20,377 nt of DNA from Podila epigama. Lineage: Eukaryota > Mortierellomycota > Mortierellomycetes > Mortierellales > Mortierellaceae. The notes under the pieces are model-generated. The model searched no databases and had not been told where the DNA came from. It saw nothing but the letters and a program-made list of their open reading frames with translations. The DNA is taken from NCBI GenBank assembly GCA_015679605.1, contig JAAAVE010000345.1, positions 1,513 through 21,889 on the forward strand. The letters run 5' to 3'. Both the position numbers and the translations under genes were made by a program. Shown here piece after piece: positions 1 through 8,212 of the stretch (positions within the stretch are counted from its first letter, which is position 1; each line of letters starts with the position of its first letter).

Positions 1-252
1 AAAAAAAAAAAAAAAAAAAAAGTCAGTTGAAGTTGATTGCAACAGATCAAGTCATAGTTATCCATTCTTATCAAGACAGAGAGAATCAAAGAATGGTATT
101 GCGCAAAAGACAGCACATGCACACAGACACACACACACGAAAAGAAAAGAAAAAAGAATAGAATAAAAGAGCAGATCCAAAAGTGCCAGATCCAAATAAT
201 AATAATAAAAAAACAGAGCAGATCCAAAATAAGTCTCCATTGTATTCCTAAC
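1..252 (-). other. Intron of the leftmost gene, truncated by the window edge
   Basis: Read on the minus strand, the intron begins with GTTAGG at 252 and is still open at position 1. Near the edge it shows CTGAC followed by 21 consecutive T, the order of branch site and polypyrimidine tract expected just before an acceptor, so the acceptor probably lies within a few bases outside the window. The intron holds three copies of the plus-strand word CAGATCCAAA between about 170 and 230, plus CT-rich and GT-rich simple sequence. No coding exon is seen inside. Confidence 0.5.
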
Positions 253-498
253 CTTTTGAGCACTGCTACCGAGACTAGCAAGTGTTTCCTCCACTTTGGA
301 AGAGACAGTTGCAAGGTTCTCTACAATCTCCTGGGCGCGTTCCGAGGTGTACGATGTTGTCATGACGTTTGAACCGGAATGTTTTCTGCGGATGGATGAA
401 AGTTGTGCTTGTTGTGCTATTGATGAAAAAATAGGGATGGAACGTTGAGAACGTGCGAGGGAGCAGATGGTTGTTGGTAATGAACGTAGAATGGACAT
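253..498 (-). CDS. First exon of a small mitochondrial-type protein, possibly ATP synthase subunit g (partial)
   Basis: The exon starts at the ATG at 498-496 and ends at 253 before a GTTAGG donor, giving 82 codons in phase 0. The first 45 residues (MSILRSLPTTICSLARSQRS onward) are rich in Arg, Ser and Leu with no acidic residue, as expected of a mitochondrial presequence. Residues 52-82 form an amphipathic helix-like stretch (ERAQEIVENLATVSSKVEET). This layout resembles fungal F1Fo ATP synthase subunit g, a small inner-membrane protein involved in dimerising the enzyme, but the diagnostic C-terminal part is missing, so the name is tentative. A longer start at 552 would encode a Gly run from a homopolymer and is less likely. 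The next exon lies beyond the left edge: the intron reaches a CTGAC-like branch site and a T21 tract at positions 21-1. It could be another small mitochondrial protein. Confidence 0.5.
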
Positions 499-532
499 CA
501 AGAGTTGAACAGTGGGAATGTTTGAGAATCCA

Positions 533-550
533 CCCCCCCCCCCCCCACCC
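533..550 (-). repeat. G14 homopolymer followed by a further G run in the leader of the leftmost gene
   Basis: On the plus strand there are 14 consecutive C at 533-546, then A, then CCC. On the coding strand of the leftmost gene this reads GGGT followed by G14 and lies 34-52 nt upstream of its ATG. Depending on where transcription starts it is promoter DNA or 5' leader, and it could form a G-quadruplex. Length variation between isolates or assembly error is likely in such a tract. Confidence 0.7.
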
Positions 551-766
551 ATGGGGCTGGTGACATTTGGGACAAGACTATAGAAGGATTATGTACTCCC
601 CTTAACACAGAGCAAAATCACGTTGTCCCTGATGTGGTTAGGATAGATATATAGTGATTATGTGCGCGACTTTGCCTACCCCTATTGTTTGAACAACTAC
701 TGCACGCTGGCCATGTACAATGCTATCATTCCTCTCTGAACATAGAGTGCAGTATACTCTAGATCC

Positions 767-775
767 TATAAAAAG
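767..775 (+). promoter_or_regulatory. TATA-like element
   Basis: TATAAAAAG follows ATCC and is succeeded by an A/C-rich stretch (about 776-900) that looks like a fungal 5' leader, with a CACGTG E-box at 885-890. No convincing coding gene follows on the plus strand, so the element may be fortuitous or drive an unrecognised transcript. Confidence 0.25.
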
Positions 776-1468
776 ACCAAATCAGCCAAAACTAGGTCAA
801 GCTGAAAAACAGTCTGTTGTTAGATTGCTTTGCCAATCCTCTTGACCAAGCAAACCAACTAAGCAACCAAACCATTCAAGATCACACGTGCATCCGTCCA
901 CTTTATAGTGCATCCTCATGTTTGTTCATAGGTAAAAAAAAAAAATATATATATATATACACAAGTTGCGACACCTGACAACGCTATAGGTACGCCAGTC
1001 ATTGTAGACGTTGCTCTTACTATCTCAAGAAAAAAAAAAAGATTATAAAAAAATAATCCCTTCTGGCTCCGTTTTCTGTATTCAAGCAAAAAAGATGCAG
1101 TGACTTGAAAAGATAAATTCAAGGGACCTTTCAGAGTACCAGTTCTTTTTTTGGGGGGGAGCGGCAGGTACATTCGTGCAGCAAAAAAAAAAAATGCAGA
1201 TACAAGAATATGCACTGGTCACATTCCTTGGCCGTTTTTTGTTGTTGTTGTGGTTGTTGTCGTCATTGTTGTCATTGTTGATATTGTGTAGGTTTTTGTT
1301 TTGTTGGTCAAAGGGTTGTTGATTTCATATTTTAGGCAAACGAGGGGGGGGATGACTATGACTTGAGACCGACTCGTTCAGGGACCAAAGAGTTTTAGGC
1401 GCAAATGAATTTAGATAAACGGGTCACATCGTTTGTTTGTCAATTAAGTAAACCAATGTGTTTTTTTA

Positions 1469-1526
1469 TGTGAATGTGTGCATGTATGCATGCGTGCATG
1501 TGTGCATCTATGCATATGTCAATGTG
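1469..1526. repeat. Alternating purine-pyrimidine TGCATG-type tract
   Basis: Imperfect repeats of GTGCATG/TATGCATG run for about 50 bp. It is simple sequence with no sign of a gene. Alternating purine-pyrimidine DNA of this kind can adopt a left-handed form, but nothing here shows that it does. Confidence 0.5.
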
Positions 1527-3310
1527 TTGCTGCAACAAAAAAGCATGGGTAGGTAGAGCTGACCCACACTGCACTTGGAAAAATAGACAACACTCCGACC
1601 CCCAAATGCAAGGTTATCTTTTTTGTGGGTGGCGAAGGCTTGAACCTACAAAGCAAAACAACTAAAAAAAAAAGAGCAATCCTCTGCTCTGAACGCAAAA
1701 TACCTGTGCAGGCACCAAGTCTCTATCCTCCCGAATCGGAACAAGTTTTCGGGCGAAGGTTGACAAAGAACACAGTGAGAAATGTATCGGATCGATATGA
1801 GATGTGAGACAGATTGTTCATTTTGGCCTTTTTGGCAGGAACAACAAGAACAACAACATCAAAAAAAAGACAGTAGCAGTGTAGGTGAGTGTAGGTGTAC
1901 ACTTTGTTGTATAGTAATTTTTTTTTTTGTATTGCACCTTGACCAGAATTGAGGTAAGCACCATTACCAAGGTAAGAATACATATACTGTAAATAAATAT
2001 ATATATTTTTTCTTTCTTCAGAGGATGAAGAGGGAGAATGAAGAGAAAGAGAGAGCAGACCAGATGATGCCATCATTGTGCATTCTTGACTGTTTAACGA
2101 TAAACAAATGTTCTTCAATTGCTCCATCCAACAAAGCTGGTCATAAAATCCATTGTTATTCGGCGAATGTTATGTCAGGGCAATCTCTACAGGTACCAAA
2201 AAATCAGGGACAAATATTATTAATGACTATGATAATAATTTAATGCCCACGGCTTTATACTGATACATGGACGGACCATGGTCCCAAATTGACTTGAAGG
2301 AATTGAGCTGGACTGAGCTGAACTAAAGGGACTGGATTGGACTGGACCGCCCAATGGCCGCGTCGTCCCACAGATTCATCCGAGGGCGAGGCGCGTTCTT
2401 TTTTCATTTTTCATTTTGGAATGTGTTGTTGTTGTTGTTTTTTTGCCCATCCGGCGGCGTGTGTTTCATTTCTGTAGGCCCATGGTTCAAACAGCACGGT
2501 AATAATGAGGCATGCTCATGTAGACAATTCAGAGGGAAAACTATCCACTTTTTTTTCTATTTTGTCTGAGCAAAAAAAAACAGTTCCAAAATGGTATTGA
2601 GATTGAGCGGAGACTGTAAAGTATAAGAAAAAAAAAGAGACAATCAACCTTCATGGGCCAAGGCAGACAGAGTGAGAAAGTTGAATGTCACACGGATAGC
2701 TGCCCTTTTTTGTCATTGTTCGTTTTACTGCACGCAGGGCAAAGCGAGGCAAAGCGAGAAGAAGAAAAACAAGAAAAAGGACTGTTGTCTGACATGAGAG
2801 CACTACCGGCGACATGGTACGTTGCAAAAAATAAAACATCAAGTACAAGGACAGTTGTATACAACACAACACAACACAATGACAAGTGTCCATGTAATGT
2901 CCGGCCTTTTTCCAGGGATATATGGATGTCATGGCTGTAGTGCAGACACTTAGGTGCCCTCCTTGCACGGATGTGGGTGGGGTGACCATGTCGATTGCTG
3001 TGGCACCGTGGAGGGAAGAACAAGAACAAGAAGAAAAAGACGACGACGACGAAGAAAAAAACGAACCTTTTCTCTCTTTTGTCTTTACTTTTTTTGCCAT
3101 TTACTTTTTTTTCCGTCTTCAACTCGACTTTAAAACGCATTATCCTTCACTCACTCACTCCACGCAACAAAACACACTCTCTCTTTGTCCAACTCCCATT
3201 CACCACTCTCGACGACATTCAACTCTCCTCCAATTCACTCATTCATTCATTGCCATTCACATACTCACTCTCATTCAACAACCCTAAACCCCTTCGCCGT
3301 TACTTTCATA

Positions 3311-3372
3311 CGCCGACACACGCCCGACACACGACACACGCCGACGCACGACAACGCACGACAACACACGAC
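3311..3372. repeat. Degenerate CGACACACG minisatellite upstream of the FAD monooxygenase gene
   Basis: Units of 8-10 bp (CGACACACG, CGACGCACG, CGACAACGCA) repeat about seven times. The tract is followed by an AT-rich TATA-like stretch (TTTTTAAATAAA, near 3374-3386) and then an AC-rich leader reaching the ATG at 3526. It probably belongs to the promoter or 5' leader. Confidence 0.6.
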
Positions 3373-3373
3373 C

Positions 3374-3386
3374 CTTTTTAAATAAA
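3374..3386 (+). promoter_or_regulatory. TATA-like AT-rich element upstream of the FAD monooxygenase gene
   Basis: TTTTTAAATAAA lies about 140 bp before the ATG and directly before a leader poor in G. Spacing and composition fit a fungal core promoter. There is no independent evidence. Confidence 0.3.
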
Positions 3387-3525
3387 CCCTTGCACGCACA
3401 CACACAAACAAACACACACACGCGAAGATTGATTCGTGTCACACAATCCCTCCACCCCTTTTTCACCAAAACAAAATCCAAACAAATCCAAACATCCATA
3501 AAGCATATTTTCACACAACATCCAC

Positions 3526-6500
3526 ATGGCTCCACTACGTGTCGTGATTGCTGGCGGTGGAATCGGTGGACTCATGCTTGGCATCATGCTCCAACGAGCC
3601 GGCATCGACTATATCATCCTCGAGCGATCACCTACACATCGACCCCTCGGCAGCGCCATATCTCTCAATGGCACTGTCCTCCGCGTCTTTGAGCAGTTGG
3701 GGTAAATTACCGATATTTCAGCATGTCACCTTTTGGAGGAGGGGAGGCACTCGTCAGAACACGATGTTTTTTTTTTTTCTCCCTTTCTTCTCTACTTGCA
3801 AACCACTTATTTCAACATGCGATATGCTGACGAAATGAAAAGAAAATGAAGAATAGTGAATCTAATCTATCGGACTTTTGCTTTTGCTTTTCAGACTTTT
3901 AGACGATATCTATAGAATCTCCAAATTCTCAGGGAGGATCCATTTCCTCAAGGAGGATCTCTCACTTCAAGGGCAAGTCGATTTAGCCCACTTTAAGGAT
4001 AGGTGAGTTTTAGGTGTACTGGCCAGTGCTGTTTTAATGTTAATAATCTTGGATCCCTTCCTTACAAGTGAAAACTCACTCTCGAATTTTGTACAATAAT
4101 ATAGGTATGGTTATTATAGCATTGTCTGTGGTCGACCCGATTTATTCGACGTGTTGGTCAGACATATCCCACCCGAGAGGTTGATAATGGGAAAACGCAT
4201 TCTGAATGTGACCCAGACCGGTACAGAGGTGGTAGCAAGGTGTTCCGACAGTTCAACTTATTACGGCGACATTTTGGTCGGTGCCGATGGCGCATACAGT
4301 GCTGTGAGACAGTGCATGCATCGCGATCTCAAGAACATGGGCCATCTCCCTCGTACGGATTCAGAACCACTCAAGTTTGAGCAAAACTGTGTTGTCGGTA
4401 TAACGGATCCCTTGCCTATTGAAAACTTTACAGCACTCAATGAGCAAGTGTGCGACCTGTATGGGATCATGGGCAATAAGAAGCCGTACACGGTAAAAAA
4501 ACAAGCCGAGTTTTTGTGGTTTTTTTTTTTTTGTGTTTGTTTGGGGTTGGCATTAAATCTTACAGCAATCGCCCACAATCGCACATCTCCCTCTTCTAGA
4601 TATGGCTCATCCCGATTCCAGGCAACAGACTAGCGTGGTCCATTGGTGGACGTCTCTATGACTCTGAACTGGGTCGTGAGGATGTACGAGGTTTCTCTTA
4701 TGCACAATGGTGGCCAGAACGAGCCACCGAAATCTGTGACCAAGTCCGCGACTTTGCGCTTCCCGACTTTAAATCGGCTCCTACAGCCTCCACCAACTAC
4801 ACTCAGGCTGATTCATATACGGACAGCACTTCGTCCATGAATGAAATGGCCAGTATTAGTGATGCTGGGAGTGTCTATAATAGCCCAGCGCCAAGTGTTG
4901 GCAGCACGTCAGCCGAGGATGATTCAACGATTCACCATACGAAATACAATCCAGCAGCAGCAGCATCATCAGTATCCTCCTCAAAGGCACCTTCAGCATC
5001 TAGCACCAATGGCTCACATACCAAGCAACAGCCTCCATTGGTACCTCTTCCCACAAAGAAAACACGTCCGACTCTTCCAGGCACCATTGGTGTTGTCATT
5101 GACGCCACACCTGAAGACCGTGTCTCTAAAGTGATGCTCGAGTCCAAGCAGTTCAAAGTGTGGAGCCATGACCGCATTGTCCTCGTTGGCGACGCGGCCC
5201 ATAAACTGCTCCCTTTTGCTGGGTATGATTTTTTGTGCTGCATTATTGAAGTATGCTTGTATGATGGATATAATTTTTTTTTCTAACAAAATCCGTTTTT
5301 TTTGTGTGTTCCTGGAATCTCCTTCAATCGTTACAGGCAAGGCGCTATCCAAGCGATTCTCGATTGTGTGAGTCTCGCAAACGCCATCTATGACATGGAG
5401 GCCAATACACTTGAGGCGATTACCAAGGCTTTCAAGAAATATATCGATGAACGTATCCCAATGGCAAAAGCTGCTGTCCGAGGGTCACATTCATTTGGCA
5501 AGATGTTGAACGTTCAAAACAAATTGACCGATTTCATTCGACGCATCTCGTTTAATCATGTCCCCAATTGGATTCTCAAGTTGGCGACAGATAAACTACA
5601 CGTGTACCGTCCACAGTTGACGTATATGCCCATGATCCCGGACAAGGGCAAAGCAAAGTCACCCCCACAGAAATATTCGCCCCGGTATCTTCGTCGACTC
5701 GTACGCGACCGAGAGGAAGCTGAAAAGCGGCGTGAGGCTGAGGCCAAGGAGGCTCAACAGCAACTCCATGAGATCTTTCATCCTACACTCAAGGAGACCA
5801 CAACAGCAACAGCAACGACAGCAACGACGACAACGACAACGACAACGACGACGACGACGACGGCAGCGGTGGCAGAACAGACAACAACGCCAACGGTACC
5901 AAAGCCAAAGTTGCCAATAGCCCAAGTACGCTCGAATACACATTTGCCAACTCCTCGATCTCAACATGCTACATCCGTCTATTCTATTTCTCCTCGTCGA
6001 CAGTCCTTTTCTGCTTCCTCCACAACCTCACACTCTTCTGTACCACCACCACTCCCATCGCAGGGTCCACCTCAATACCACCCTAATGTGTATCTCCAAT
6101 ACCATCCAGAGGACAAGGTTCGCGCTATGTCTGGAACAGGGATGATGATGGCCAATGGCAATGGTAATGGCAATGGCTTCAAAAACTCTGCTTCACATGC
6201 TTTGCCAATTGAGGAAGACAATATTGTTGGTAGTACTACTACTACTTCTACCAGAGTGCCACCACCTCGTACTCTCCGATCACGTCTGAATAATAGTAGC
6301 CATGAGCACCTCTCACTCTCGTCACAGAGTATCGCAATGTCAACAACAACAGGAGCATCATCGTCTTCACTATTAACAGATATGCGACCTCCACTTTCAC
6401 CTATACACCCACCTCCTCCTTCACCTTCATACTCTTCGCATTCACATTCGTATCCACACCCACCCCCTCATTCACCAACAAAACTACATCTCTTGTCAGC

Positions 6501-6789
6501 ACCCATTACCATGGAAGGTCCACAACGGTCACCGACTATCCCGGTTTCTCATCACCATCCCCACCAACCTCAGCCGAGGCGCGTCGAAAATGGTGGTAGT
6601 GGTGGTCATGATATTTCTGGCACGATACTACCCATGATGATGGAAAAGATGGAGATGGGTGGTATGATGATGGACGATAGTAGTAGTCCTAGTTCTCATG
6701 AACGACGGATATTGAACCAGCAGCGTTCATTAGATCAACTTCGGTCGGATGTGATGACTCGTTCTCTCATGGATTCTTATGTGGAGTAG
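3526..6789 (+). CDS. FAD-dependent monooxygenase with internal and C-terminal low-complexity extensions
   Basis: Flavin-dependent aromatic-type hydroxylase (FAD_binding_3 family); substrate unknown. Exons: 3526-3701, 3895-4002, 4105-4492, 4600-5222, 5337-6789. All junctions are GT-AG and in frame, giving 915 aa. The N-terminal dinucleotide fold is clear: VVIAGGGIGG (residues 7-16) with an acidic Glu34 ending the second strand. The DG motif GADGAYSAVRQ lies at 154-164 and the GD motif GDAAH...PFAGQG at 421-434, the latter split by the last intron at Gly432. Residues 283-390 between catalytic blocks are a Ser/Ala/Thr-rich insertion absent from typical relatives of about 400-500 aa. From about 584 onward the protein is low complexity (Thr run, Pro/His/Ser-rich, Met/Gly-rich). 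No signal peptide is seen. An AATAAA is at 6795, six bases after the stop. Confidence 0.9.
5797..5872 (+). repeat. ACA/ACG/GCA trinucleotide repeat coding for a Thr tract
   Basis: An imperfect (ACR)n array inside the last monooxygenase exon encodes mostly threonine from about residue 586 to 608, then Ala. It marks the beginning of the disordered tail. Confidence 0.8.
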
Positions 6790-6844
6790 TGAACAATAAA
6801 AAAAAAAAAAAAAAAAAAAACAAAAAAAAAAAAGGTACTTACGA
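6790..6844. terminator. Shared 55-bp poly(A)/poly(T) spacer between convergent genes
   Basis: The spacer holds AATAAA at 6795-6800, then 23 A (6798-6820), one C and 12 A (6822-6833). It separates the monooxygenase stop at 6789 from the stop of the membrane protein gene at 6845. On the opposite strand it is T12-G-T23. Both transcripts must end in or beyond this stretch, so their 3' untranslated regions probably overlap. Confidence 0.5.
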
Positions 6845-7894
6845 TTAATGCTTGATGGATTCAATATGCCCAGAGTCTCGCATCCGATGATATTCTTCCA
6901 CATAAGAATCGACAGAGAGAGCGATGAAAGAGTCAAGTTGCATCGTGTCACCCTGACTGTCTCCTGGTCTACAATCCCTATCTCGATATTCAACCGCATG
7001 ATGACCTTGTTGATAGCCTTGCGCTCCGTCCGTGTTTCGGCGTCCAATTTCCATACTGTTATTGATATCAATGTCGGATATGGTCGTTGATTTGCCTCCA
7101 CAAGTCACCCAGTGAATCATGATCGTATTCAATGTCAAGTCCACAGTACACGAAACTATACAGAAATAGTCGCGTTGGTGACCATCAAAGAACATGATCA
7201 TGGCGAAGTTTGCAGTGCTGAGTAGCAGCGCTACAACTGAGCCAATCAAACTCCTTCGAGTCACTTCCCGCAGATTGCGCTTGGAGGGGCCTTGGATGAA
7301 GGAAGTCAACGACATAAGCTCGCGCACAAACAAGAAGGTCAACCAGCTCGAGATGAGCACATCATAGACAAGAAACGAGATCGCTGCCAGTGTCCGTATT
7401 CCGATCAAGCAATGTCCCTCAGGCGCTATAGATGCGCCTCGAAAGTAGATACCCGCGGCGAATATCCCAAAGTAAGGCAGGACCAGCACCATATTGAAAA
7501 TGTATAGGCGCGAGTGCCATCGGTCGACGCCATATGTAGTCGCAATGAGAACACGCTCGACCAAGAACAGGTAGATGATCACTTTGGTAGAGATGTAGAG
7601 GGAGATACAAGCGAATATTGTGACCTCACATGAGACCATGTTATAGTAGTTCGTCTGGACCAATGTCTCTGCCATGACTGCAAAAAGCCATGAGGAGATG
7701 TACAGGGTGACGACGAGAATGCGGACATAGCAGAGTGCCCTCCAAATTGCGCCCACCGTCTTGCGACCAAACAAGTAGGCCATGGTTGAAATGCAGAGGA
7801 GGGAAAGAAAGAGAGCGACTGTCTCGCCAGCATCAACCTCGTAGCTGGGCTTGATGCTGTCGTCTGGCGACAAAAAGATTTTCGACGTTGACAT
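6845..7894 (-). CDS. Seven-transmembrane, receptor-like membrane protein
   Basis: Uninterrupted 349-aa frame from the ATG at 7894-7892 to TAA at 6847-6845. An upstream in-frame GTG at 7900 is not needed. Seven hydrophobic segments are visible at roughly residues 24-43, 55-75, 90-113, 131-151, 163-189, 215-236 and 245-266. The N-terminus is short and polar; the tail after 266 is about 80 residues, hydrophilic and rich in Asp, Arg and Gln. A cysteine just before segment 3 (Cys89) and one in the loop between segments 4 and 5 (Cys162) are placed like the disulfide pair of G-protein-coupled receptors, and ERV ends segment 3. Function and ligand are unknown. It could instead be a non-receptor 7TM family expanded in these fungi. 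No intron is evident. Confidence 0.8.
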   Translation of the reverse strand: MSTSKIFLSPDDSIKPSYEVDAGETVALFLSLLCISTMAYLFGRKTVGAIWRALCYVRILVVTLYISSWLFAVMAETLVQTNYYNMVSCEVTIFACISLYISTKVIIYLFLVERVLIATTYGVDRWHSRLYIFNMVLVLPYFGIFAAGIYFRGASIAPEGHCLIGIRTLAAISFLVYDVLISSWLTFLFVRELMSLTSFIQGPSKRNLREVTRRSLIGSVVALLLSTANFAMIMFFDGHQRDYFCIVSCTVDLTLNTIMIHWVTCGGKSTTISDIDINNSMEIGRRNTDGAQGYQQGHHAVEYRDRDCRPGDSQGDTMQLDSFIALSVDSYVEEYHRMRDSGHIESIKH

Positions 7895-8212
7895 GGTCAC
7901 TTGTCAAGTTTAATGTTCTTGGTTGTGTGGGTTCTGTTGAAGGAAGCAAAAAAAAGAGAAAGTGGGTCTGACTATGGAGGTGTTTTTGCTCCAAGGGTGA
8001 AATGAATCCGTGCGGGAAAAAAAAGGAAAAGAAAGACGCAAAGAATGAAAGAAAGAAAGACAAAAAAAGAAAAAAAGTAGCCAGGTCATGTCGTTATCAA
8101 CCACCACAAATACATTGAAAAACGTGACAAGACTTGTAAAACTACATGTTTATGTTTATTGGACAGGACTGGAGTCAGAGTCGTTGATTCACCAGAGGCG
8201 CTTTTTACTTTT
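7895..8212 (-). other. Intergenic: leader/promoter of the 7TM gene and 3' region of the coiled-coil gene
   Basis: The two flanking genes both point left. The segment next to the 7TM gene is CT-rich on its coding strand with several T-rich runs (7950-8075), as in fungal leaders. Near 8145 the minus strand reads AATAAACATAAAC, giving a possible AATAAA poly(A) signal for the coiled-coil gene about 60 bp past its stop. No open frame of note. Confidence 0.5.

Larger units (their letters stand above)
553..3525. other. Long intergenic region with simple sequence and no convincing gene
   Basis: Open frames here are short and translate homopolymer or dinucleotide tracts (poly-Phe, poly-Lys, Ile-Tyr repeats), and none resembles a protein family. 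Visible elements are a TATA-like box at 767, an (AT)n tract near 945-958, GTT-rich DNA near 1241-1290, an alternating TGCATG tract near 1470-1526, a small hairpin at 1673-1690, a CTGGA-rich stretch near 2306-2347, and a CT/AC-rich stretch from about 3100 that is probably promoter and leader of the FAD monooxygenase gene. The region lies between two divergently oriented genes, so it must contain at least their two promoters. Confidence 0.6.

Noticed and set aside
499-552. Longer start for the leftmost gene giving MGGGGGGG
   Set aside because: The added residues come from a G homopolymer, and the downstream Met begins a normal mitochondrial-type presequence.
1637-1645. Minus-strand GTTCAAGCC, matching the B-box of tRNA-type promoters
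   Set aside because: The flanking five bases do not form a T-stem, no A-box lies at the right distance, and no cloverleaf can be drawn.
1723-2127. 134-codon minus-strand frame
   Set aside because: Composition is driven by Ser, Tyr/Ile and Lys simple sequence with no domain and no supporting promoter or splice signals.
2651-3140. Overlapping 149-150 codon frames on the minus strand and one of 121-128 codons on the plus strand
   Set aside because: They consist of poly-Phe, poly-Ser and poly-Lys derived from low-complexity DNA, overlap in several frames, and resemble no family.
3281-3294. ACCCTAAACCCC resembling a telomere repeat
   Set aside because: Only one CCCTAA unit, with no tandem array; it lies inside a CT-rich leader.
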